NCBI GenBank assembly: GCA_002633025.1
Contig: NMRB01000125.1
Coordinates: 393,540-457,539 of the forward strand
Origin: Notospermus geniculatus
Lineage: Eukaryota > Nemertea > Pilidiophora > Heteronemertea > Lineidae
Direction of reading: 5' to 3'
Length of the DNA: 64,000 bases
Positions within the stretch are counted from its first letter, which is position 1. Each line of letters opens with the position of its first letter. Shown here in pieces: positions 56,441 to 64,000 of this stretch. Made by a program: the position numbers and the translations under genes. The notes under the pieces are model-generated. The model did not search any database, was not told the origin of the DNA, and was given only the letters and a program-made list of their open reading frames with translations.

Positions 56441-56931
56441 TCTCATGTTGTCAATGAACACAAATATTTCAGAACGGGACTCAGTGCGGGTATAAAAATC
56501 CCTTTTTTCCTCATAAATGAATACAAGATAGTGTCTCATATTCCATGACATGAAAAATACAATATGTATGGTTTATTTCGCTGTATTTTTGACATGTTTT
56601 AGGCAGTAAACCGTCAAAAAAGGTCACTCAGCGTCTCGCTCCACCGACTTGCCCTTCTTGCGTGTACATTGATGTACACGGGCAATGCATTACACATATA
56701 CAGGGTGTTCCCAAAGTTGCGCCTGGCAGCTTTAGGCCAAGGCAAAAAATCTATTGTTTTGATGTGGGGCAACTGCACAAATTTTTGTCTTCAACATTTT
56801 CGGAGATCCTGTCAAGAAAGAAAATAAGTCCGCTGTCTTTTAAAAAATTTTTGCATGATATTTTCCTGGAGATTTTGAAAGTTTTCTTCTTGACTTGGCT
56901 GTCTTGAGCTTGGCTTTAAATAGGCTGCGTA

Positions 56932-57417
56932 CAGGGTTCGTACAGGTGCTTGAAATCCTTGAATATCAATGAATTTTAGGAATAATATCTCCAGGACCTG
57001 GAATATCCTTGAATTCTGACAAATCTTTAAAATGTCAATGAAGGTCCTTATATTTTCATCATTGCTGTCAAGTAAAATTCAATTGCTTCAAAACCGAAGT
57101 GTTGTCAAATTTTTGGGTCGGAAGATTTCCCAAAACAAAAGCCACACTGGGAATCGGTAAAACCGTGCCGCTGAAGTAATTCATGCAGACTCAACTGTCT
57201 GCATAAATTATTGACTTCGTGGTTCCCGCCAAAGCTTCTTGCTCATTCTTTCCGAAGTTTTGATGACTCTGGGGTTTTGTTTTTGTCAAGATGCCGAGGA
57301 AATACCCACCCCGGCATACAAATGTGATGAAAATGTCCTTGAATTTTGCTGAAATCAGACCTTGAAAGTCCTTAAAAAGTCCTTGAAATTTGAGAGCCTA
57401 AAGGTGTACGAACCCTG
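56932..57417. mobile_element. CAGGG element, family X copy 2, in the promoter region
   Basis: CAGGGTTCGTACAGG and GTACGAACCCTG are inverted ends. TGCGTA flanks both sides (56926-56931, 57418-57423), a clean 6-base duplication. The interior repeats CCTTGAA words. It lies between the NRF1 motif and the first CFAP99 coding exon. Confidence 0.9.
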
Positions 57418-57572
57418 TGCGTATGTCGTAGGCCTACAGTACATTTGAGTGTACCGGGGTAGCATGGGTAGCCTATTCTCTCCTCATCTCATTCTCAATT
57501 GTTACAACTTGTCATGCTTTCACTTGGCTTTACAATTCAAATTCTTAAATGATATCTTGTTGCAGCAAAATC

Positions 57573-57680
57573 ATGTCAACTGACTATCGAAAATTGATCC
57601 AGTGCTGTGTGGAAGCGCTGGATACATTTGACCCGGACACAATGGCTGTGGATCACCATATCCAGGCATACATGGCTGAT
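57573..57680 (+). CDS. CFAP99: CFAP99 coding exon 1
   Basis: The acceptor TCTTGTTGCAG (ending 57565) opens the exon, so at least one non-coding 5' exon lies upstream. The ATG at 57573 starts MSTDYRKLIQCCVEALDTF, and the exon ends in MAD before GTAAGT, phase 0. An in-frame upstream ATG at 57549 lies inside the intron and polypyrimidine tract and is not used in this model. Confidence 0.82.
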
Positions 57681-60600
57681 GTAAGTTTTGACAAGTTACC
57701 AGATTTTAGTTGTACCGGTAATGCAGGTAGACAACTTCCCAACTTGGTAGGCCTAGTATTTTGTGCCATTTTCAATGGTTTTATAACTTTTGTTAACCTT
57801 TTCAGATGGAAGATGAAAGTGACCAAACATTCCTTGTGGAAGTTTTTTCCGGCTGTGTAAGGTTCAGTGACATCTTGAAAGTTGTAATAAATGGTTTTTA
57901 CAACAAAGGTGGAAAAAAGATTCTCCGTTCACAATCAAATTCTTATGCTGGTGAGTACTTGTTAACAGATTACTTCAAATTACCGGTAAATAACATTTGA
58001 TATTTTGTAATATCTCTTTTTCATGGTGCAGTATTGTGTATGTAGTAAAGTAGCAATCATTGCCTCTTTTCCAGTATTCGCCTACTTAGCCCTNNNNNNN
58101 NNNNNNNNNNNNNNNNNNNNNNNNNNNNNNNNNNNNNNNNNNNNNNNNNNNNNNNNNNNNNNNNNNNNNNNNNNNNNNNNNNNNNNNNNNNNNNNNNNNN
58201 NNNNNNNNNNNNNNNNNNNNNNNNNNNNNNNNNNNNNNNNNNNNNNNNNNNNNNNNNNNNNNNNNNNNNNNNNNNNNNNNNNNNNNNNNNNNNNNNNNNN
58301 NNNNNNNNNNNNNNNNNNNNNNNNNNNNNNNNNNNNNNNNNNNNNNNNNNNNNNNNNNNNNNNNNNNNNNNNNNNNNNNNNNNNNNNNNNNNNNNNNNNN
58401 NNNNNNNNNNNNNNNNNNNNNNNNNNNNNNNNNNNNNNNNNNNNNNNNNNNNNNNNNNNNNNNNNNNNNNNNNNNNNNNNNNNNNNNNNNNNNNNNNNNN
58501 NNAGATTATGCATATGAAACCAAGTAATTGCTTTTACTTTTACTTTTGGCTTCAAGCAACTGCTTTTACGTTTTGCTTTTGCTAGAAGTAAATGCTTCAT
58601 TTTTATGCATACGGCCCAATGTGTACTGAAAACGATTCTTTGAAGTATTAGGCAAGTATTTTGGGGACCTTTAAGAGGCTATGAGACATACACCTGCACT
58701 CTCCTGACACTTTGAAAATGTCGTAAAATTCATACAGTGAGGCTACACGTAGCAGCTTCCAGGATAAAGGAGGTGGGGGGGGGTGACCTTTAAAAATCTG
58801 GAAAAAGACGGATTTTCAGAAATCCGAGTGTGGTCTACAGACAGAGCTTCTGCATGCTCCTCCTCCCACAACAGAGCTTTGGTTTCGCTCCTCACGCAGG
58901 CAGACAGGTGAGTGATGAGTGGATGAAGACGAGGAAGGTAAAAAGCAGGACGGATGAGCTTTTTTGGTTTCGGTGGCGTTGAACATCACTAGGAGCTGTC
59001 AGCGAGTTGACCAATAGGTGTCACTACGGCCCAATTCAATGCGTAGCGGACCCATTCATTTGACCGAGCACCACTCACGTGCATTTTCCTGTGTATTGGT
59101 CCGCTAGAACTTTGCTGCCATCTTTTGGCATGCGCGGCTGACTGCTCCTATTGCATTGATTGCTGCTGAAACACCAACACATATTATTCTTCCTGCTTTA
59201 GCATTGTTTGGCTTTTGACTAGAGGAGAGTTTAACTTTGGTTTTCCGCACATTTTTTTTCAAACACAGACAAACACCTGGCAATGTTTTTCGAATGTTTG
59301 TGTCTATTTCATCGTGTGACTGTGTGGACCTGTGCCCAAACACTGGCAAAGATATTTGACGGACGTTCGCAAACGAATTTTCGAGTGTTTTCCAGTGGAC
59401 TAGTCATCCTCTAACCTACATACTCTCTCGGGGTCGATTTGATAATCACGTTGGCCCATATGCATAAAGAAAAGCAAATGCTTTTTAATTGAAAATCGAA
59501 GCAATTTACTTCCATCCCTATGCATAAAACCCAAAGCAAATGCGTTTGCTAAAAAGCAATTGCTATTAGAAAAAACTATTACTATTTACTTGTTCCTTTC
59601 TAGCAAATGCTCGAATTCACATGCATAATACTGAACAATTGCTCTAACTGTAGAACCTTGGTAAACAAGCAAATGCTTGTCAAGTATAAGCATTTGCTTT
59701 GAAGTAGAAGTAAAACATTATGCATATGAAACCAAGTAATTGCTTTTACTTTTACTTTTGGCTTGAAGCAACTGCTTTTACTTTTTGCTTTTGCTAGAAG
59801 TAAATGCTTTATGCATACAGCCCATTGACATCAATCCGGCGTCTGACGTATCTACATTTAACTCTCACTAACGGCCAAGGCGTTGATTTTTAAAAATAAA
59901 AATCCCATTCCAAATGGCCGTTTCCATTTCAACTAATGATAATCAAATCTGCAGTGAAACGGTAAATGGTAATATGGGTGGATAGGCCAAATAGGGGAAA
60001 TCGTGACAAAATCAACTACATGTACTAGTATTCGCAATTCATTTCTTTCTCCAACTTTACTGTTCGCAAATTCAACTATTCGCAAATTCGCTTCTTTCTC
60101 CAACTTTACTCTTCGTACAAACAGAGCTACACTCGTCCCCAGTGTTTAATAGTTGGTCATAGTTGACCCACTAAACACACTGGCACGATTGACGGCAAAA
60201 ATAAACAATCAGCAAAAGACAGCGTTGTTTGATGTGGGATCCAATCAAAAGCCATCATCACGGGTTCAGCCGACGCCGCCGTAAGGCACTTTCTCATTCG
60301 CTAAGATACATGTAGGCCTATGTGTACAATAATGTAGGCCCTACTGTACAATCATCATTTTGTGCCAGCTTTTTTTCGATTGCGAAGTCAACAAATTTGC
60401 GCAGTTTTGCATGATCGATGTTACATGTATCATGCACCTGTTTGTGTGCACTCTAAGTTTTAGACATTTTGAAGGTTATTTAATCCAGTTGTTTCGTTTT
60501 AATTAGCTGGCCGAAAACCACGAATTAGAGCCCAAACTCCTCCGCAGTGCCGTCGCATTCCGCCTTTTATGATGCTCCAATCATGCCAAAATTACGACGG

Positions 60601-63600
60601 AATAAAGGCCTGTCTACACGATCAAACATTTGTTCGAAACATCATCATACGTACATTTGTATGATGATGTATGATGATGTCCATGCTTGTTGTGGATTTC
60701 CGTCTACACAATGCAGGTAAAAGTTTGAACATCATCATACGTGTTGGATGCTATTCAAGTTTGTTGGGAAAAACGGTCCACACCGATCATACATTTGTCC
60801 NACGTCACACTGCCGTGACGTTGTGGCTTCATGCTCGCACCGCACATTGCCACGGAGATGACGTCCTGAAGACAATGAAGAGGCCTGATACGGTCGCAGC
60901 GACATCTTTCCGTGGAGAAGTGGCGACCTCCTCATTGTAACCTGCTCCAGCAAAACTAGGCACTTTTCGCAGGTGATCATCATTGGTCATCAGTTTACTC
61001 AACTATTATCACTGCTGTCCACTACTATTGTCAACCTGCAGAGACGTACATTTCAGCTATTGTGTTGTAAGGCCGTTAACCCTTTCCTCGGTTGCGACAA
61101 GTGCCTACTTTTGCTAGATCGGGTCACAATTGGTGTCTTCTGTTCATTTCGACCCCTGTGATCAGGACACCTCTCAATTAAGGACAACAATAACCTCAAG
61201 ATTCTCATATCTTTTTTCAGGATCGTTTGATGGTTGCCTCCAATGACCAGTTCGCCTGTGCAAATCCTGAGAAATCAGATAAAACGGTCGAACGAATGCA
61301 GCGGATTTTGCAAGAAGAAGAAAATAAACTCGACTTCGAACGCCACAAAGCAAATAATGTGCCATTGAATTTTGTAAGTTACTACGACCTGTTTCTCTGC
61401 CACCTTTCGGAATTTATCTTGCCAAAGTTTGAAAAAAACAGGTTTTCCTAAAATTATCCCCAAAATTCCTTGATTTTCTACAATGCAGGGCACTGGAGTA
61501 CCGATCAAATTGAACACGGCAGCCATCTTGCGTGAAGGTCGACTTTATCAGAAGAAAGAGGAAGATGAGATACGAAGGTGAGCTGGTTCTCTCTGATGCT
61601 CCTGTTTAGTGTTCTGAAATTGTTTGAGGAGCAAAGTGGTCAAAATTAAATCATGTTACATGTACCTTTGGCGCCCTGATGTCATAGTGTCGTGAGGGTT
61701 TCAGGTAAGTATGTACAGTTGAACCTCTCTATAGACCATTCTCAAATTCGCCAATTTATCCCAATTTATCAGTGGAGTATCGTTACAAACTATGTATATC
61801 TAGGAAGAGTAGGATCTTAGGAATACAGTGGGTGCAAAGTTTGGTTACGTTTTTTGTTTACTTGTGAATATCGGCAACTTTAAAAAGTCGAGTCGGCCGA
61901 AATCGGTTGAAGTGTCCACCCTTCTCGTGCTTTCGGCACTCGACGTGACGAACCTCGACTCGGTGCAAATCTCACTCGAAATCCCAAGCCCCTGTGGCTA
62001 AAGGAGTTAGACGCCGAAGTTGTAAACACTCACTCACTGGTTCTCTATCCACGGACGCCTGCGGTGCTGCCACCTATTGTCGGTGATATGTACTGACGTG
62101 AATATCGTGAGTGTGTTGCATCGGACCGGGAACCAGTCTAACGATCACGGGTGCTGCCACCTGCACGAAGGAATAAAACTAGTTTGCCGACCATATTTGT
62201 AAACAAACCAGCTTGTTTACAACTTTGGCGTCTAACTCCTTTAAATGAATAGAACTGACCAAAATAGGGCTGATATTTGGTGTCCTTTTTAGAGAGGTGT
62301 CCTAACTCAGGTATCTGCTAAGATGGGTTCTTTACGAATATTGACCAGTATTCACCATTTATTACTGGTATTTGATTCCCTAGGGTGTGTACGGAAAGAA
62401 AATTTCAGAGCAATGTTTCTCTGAGGGTGATATTACCATCAATCTTGGCTCTGGGGCAGGTGGGGTCAGTATTATTCTAAAACTCATCCAACCTCTCAGG
62501 CAATGTCATCATTACAAAAGAATATAAATATGAATTATTATCTCAATCAATTTGTCCGTAATGAAAATGTATTTCTGTAGATGTGTCCTATCTGATGTGT
62601 TTATCGTATATACGTTTGTTTTGTTTTCTTAGGTTGGAGAGATTAGAAGCAGGAGCACGCGATCCGTCCAATTTCTTGAAATGGCAGTCTGAGATGCGGC
62701 AGAAAGACCTTGACGAGCAGTTAGCGGATATTGAGCGGCGCCGCCTGGAGGGGAAACTGAGTCATGAAGAGGCGATACTGGCACGACAGAACCTGATCAA
62801 AGAGAATAAACAAAGGGTACAGGAGATGAAAGAAGAGACGAAAAAGATGTTCCAAGAGTTCTTGGAGAGGAAATTCGCTGAGGAAAAAGAGATGAGGCAG
62901 CTGGTGGAAGATGTTATGGAAGGACATCAGAATGCTAAAGAGGCGAAGAAAAAGTTACAGGAATATAAAGCTAAGATAGGTAGGTTTTGATGGCCAGTTT
63001 TATTTTGTAGATGGCCCCGTGTCATTATGGATGACGTTGTGGCGTGCATTCTTCCACTCGGCCCTGATAGCCGAGTGGTTATCACGTCTGCTCAGCAAGC
63101 GGCAGGTCCTAGATTCGAATGTAGCCCGGGTCTTCACTTCTATCGCATGGGACAGTAAGCCATGGTGCCTTGTACCTTGTGCCTTTGCAAGGGCAAGTAA
63201 AAGACCCCATCCAAGTGAGGAACATGAGTAGCTTGAGATGGCCTCTTCCACACTTACCAGGGACAATAATGCTATGGCTTCGGCCCTGACAAAAAAATCA
63301 AATACAAATACAAATTCTTCTCTGTGATGACGTCGAATTTCTTTTTCCTGTTTCCAGTGCAAGAGGTCCAAGAGGAAAGTAAAGAGCTGATGCAGCAAGC
63401 TCTTGAGGAGGCTGAGGCTGAGATGAGGAAGAAGATGGAGCTGATTCATGAGATACGGGCCATGGAGGCTGTCCCTGTTATCAGGATGAAGCTGGTGGAC
63501 CTCACAGAGACGGCTGGTTATGGACTGCTGAGTGAGATGTCTATAGCAGAGGTAGGTTTTGTTTTTGCAAGGGTTTCTTGCACAGGGGTCAAAGGGTTTT

Positions 63601-64000
63601 CTCCCAGCTGGAGGATTTTGAGTCCTAGGCTGTGAATACACCCCCGGCACAGGAAAGGATGGGGCTTTGCTTTCTGCAGCTGACAGTGCTTTGGTACATG
63701 TTAAAGTTTTAAAGCCAAAACTGGACATGACATTAGCTGCCCCAGCTTTGCCCATTTGTGTAGAGCCCAATCCTTACTAAATGTGACCCTTCACCACAAA
63801 ACCAGTGCTAAATTGCTCTGAAGTTGGCAGGTTGATACCAACGTTATGTCAATTTCAGTAAACCTAGGCTAATGGGGTACCGGCAAACCTCATCCGCGAC
63901 GCGGCGCTGACTATCAACGTGGGTAGAACTGCGTCATTGAAAGTGAGGCTAACGTTATTTTCCAATTAATTCTGAATAGCACACCCTGTTTCTAGGCGAA
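57573..64000 (+). CDS. CFAP99: CFAP99, cilia and flagella associated protein 99 (5' part, runs off the window)
   Basis: Seven coding exons are seen in consistent phases (listed below), one of them cut by an assembly gap; the gene continues past the right edge. The N-terminus (YRKLIQCCVEALDTF) and the second exon (FLVEVFSGCVRFSDIL) fit the CFAP99 N-terminal domain. The later exons give LNTAAILREGRLYQKK and a long charged coiled coil (LADIERRRLEGKLSHEEAIL, KEETKKMFQEFLERKFAEE), then HEIRAMEAVP and GLLSEMSIAE. CFAP99 is a conserved axonemal protein of motile cilia and flagella. At least one exon between 58075 and 61221 is missing because of the gap. A SINE (63060-63315) sits in the intron between the last two exons. 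Identity is from remembered family patterns, not a search. Confidence 0.84.
57806..57950 (+). CDS. CFAP99: CFAP99 coding exon 2
   Basis: Acceptor TAACCTTTTCAG and donor GTGAGT, phase 0 to 1. It encodes MEDESDQTFLVEVFSGCV, then ILKVVINGFY and ends SNSYA plus one base. Confidence 0.85.
58075..58093 (+). CDS. CFAP99: CFAP99 coding exon 3, start only (cut by gap)
   Basis: The acceptor GCCTCTTTTCCAG is followed by 19 bases that read VFAYLAL in the phase left by exon 2. The exon then disappears into the N run. This fits the conserved hydrophobic 'V.CYLA' start of the next CFAP99 segment. Confidence 0.7.
58094..58502. other. Assembly gap (409 N)
   Basis: The run of N interrupts CFAP99 exon 3 on its left. 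On its right it abuts the end of a transposon copy (58503-58617) related to 59452-59825, so the gap probably hides the rest of the exon and most of that element. Confidence 0.97.
58503..58617. mobile_element. Right end of a family U element emerging from the gap
   Basis: It matches 59710-59825 (TTATGCATATGAAACCAAG ... AAGTAAATGCTT) almost base for base. The rest lies in the N run. Confidence 0.85.
58618..58740. repeat. Family S copy 3, fragment
   Basis: ATTTTGGGGACCTTTAAGAGG ... ACTTTGAAAATGTCG matches the 3' part of 13622-13870. The family U element seems to have inserted at its left edge. Confidence 0.75.
59452..59825. mobile_element. Family U element, complete
   Basis: The ends GGCCCATATGCATAAAG and ATGCATACAGCCCA are imperfectly inverted. 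The interior repeats AGCAAATGC / GCATTTGCTT in both orientations and ATGCATA several times. Confidence 0.8.
60800..60937 (-). repeat. Dispersed repeat, inverted copy of 6484-6614
   Basis: The same sequence in opposite orientation (TGCCACGGAGATGACGTCC ... GAGAAGTGGCGACCTCC). It abuts MITE family B copy 9. Confidence 0.75.
60936..61129 (+). mobile_element. MITE family B copy 9, complete
   Basis: TTGTAACCTGCTCCAGC and GATCGGGTCACAA ends, about 85 bases upstream of the next CFAP99 exon. Confidence 0.9.
61221..61373 (+). CDS. CFAP99: CFAP99 internal exon (after the gap)
   Basis: Acceptor ATCTTTTTTCAG and donor GTAAGT; 51 codons, phase 0 to 0. It starts DRLMVASNDQFACANPEKSD and then enters a charged helix (RMQRILQEEENKL). 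Confidence 0.85.
61489..61577 (+). CDS. CFAP99: CFAP99 internal exon with ILREG motif
   Basis: Acceptor TTCTACAATGCAG and donor GTGAGC, phase 0 to 2. It encodes GTGVPIKLNTAAILREGRLY and then QKKEEDEIR. The LNTAAILREG stretch is the most characteristic CFAP99 motif in the window. Confidence 0.88.
61578..62632. other. CFAP99 intron, nothing recognised
   Basis: No repeat family from elsewhere in the window and no exon-like open frame with splice sites. Confidence 0.35.
62633..62979 (+). CDS. CFAP99: CFAP99 coiled-coil exon
   Basis: Acceptor TTGTTTTCTTAG and donor GTAGGT, phase 2 to 1. It encodes about 115 residues, almost all charged helix: DPSNFLKWQSEMRQKDLDE, then an ERRR/KLSHEEA region and KETKK-type heptads, ending LQEYKAKI. 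Confidence 0.88.
63060..63315 (+). mobile_element. tRNA-Val SINE copy 15 in a CFAP99 intron
   Basis: The head is intact (TAGCCGAGTGGTTATCACG) with a mutated B box (GATTCGAATG), a short deletion after it, the body and the tail AAATACAAATACAAA. Confidence 0.92.
63358..63551 (+). CDS. CFAP99: CFAP99 exon after the SINE-bearing intron
   Basis: Acceptor TTTCCTGTTTCCAG and donor GTAGGT, phase 1 to 0. It continues the coiled coil (VQEESKELMQQALEEAEAE), then HEIRAMEAVPVIRMKLVDLT and GLLSEMSIAE. The next exon lies beyond the window. Confidence 0.87.

Larger units (their letters stand above)
56158..57572. promoter_or_regulatory. Head-to-head intergenic region NDRG / CFAP99 (candidate paired promoter)
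   Basis: The two start codons face away from each other across 1.4 kb. The stretch holds the palindrome GCATGCGC at 56429-56440 (NRF1 type, common in bidirectional and ciliary promoters), a TATAAAA-like run at 56490-56497, a weak X-box-like GTTGTCAATGAAC at 56448-56460, and a transposon (56932-57417). Transcription starts cannot be read directly. The CFAP99 side has at least one untranslated exon, because its first coding exon begins with a splice acceptor. Confidence 0.5.

Noticed and set aside
56700-56735. End of a mariner element (CAGGGTGTTCCCAAAG)
   Set aside because: Only one end is visible and no inverted partner was found within the following 2 kb.

Overview
This window is animal nuclear DNA, probably from a marine invertebrate; the phylum cannot be fixed from the sequence. 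The signs are multi-exon genes with GT-AG introns, a tRNA-Val-derived SINE family, many MITE and foldback DNA transposons, and no bacterial-style operons. None of the long stretches of small ORFs is a bacterial gene.

Two real genes could be reconstructed by splicing, and they stand head to head. On the minus strand a gene of the NDRG family (N-myc downstream-regulated, alpha/beta-hydrolase fold) runs from a start codon at 56157 to a stop at 2045, about 54 kb, in about eleven coding exons: 56157-56137, 55907-55860, 38757-38703, 16481-16364, 13475-13413, 11853-11793, 6944-6858, 5804-5727, probably 4840-4756, 3737-3619/3612 and 3529/3480-2045. All splice phases agree, except that the last intron has two possible readings. 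The product would be about 740 residues: an NDRG core of roughly 260 residues followed by an unusual Ser/Pro/Thr-rich tail of almost 500 residues. On the plus strand the gene for the ciliary protein CFAP99 starts at 57573 and continues past the right edge. Six complete coding exons are visible, plus the first 19 bases of another that runs into an assembly gap (58094-58502). The 1.4 kb between the two start codons (56158-57572) should hold a shared or paired promoter; it contains an NRF1-type palindrome.

The rest is a mosaic of mobile elements, nearly all lying in NDRG introns. It includes about 15 copies of one tRNA-Val SINE, nine copies of a ~190-bp MITE ending TGTGACCCGC, many foldback elements with long inverted arms, at least eight tandem-repeat arrays and interstitial (CCCTAA)n-like tracts. 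Several insertions are nested with readable target-site duplications: a SINE inside a MITE (8912-9415), two DNA elements inside one SINE (25787-27091), a MITE with an 11-bp duplication inside a CAGGG element with a 6-bp duplication (31874-33046), and an element with a 5-bp duplication inside a MITE (47246-47724).

Rough layout: 1-2040 is downstream of NDRG, with a higher-order minisatellite and palindromes. 2045-16481 holds the 3' half of NDRG with its short introns. 16482-38702 and 38758-55859 are two giant introns packed with repeats. 55860-57572 holds the NDRG 5' exons and the intergenic promoter. 57573-64000 is the 5' part of CFAP99.
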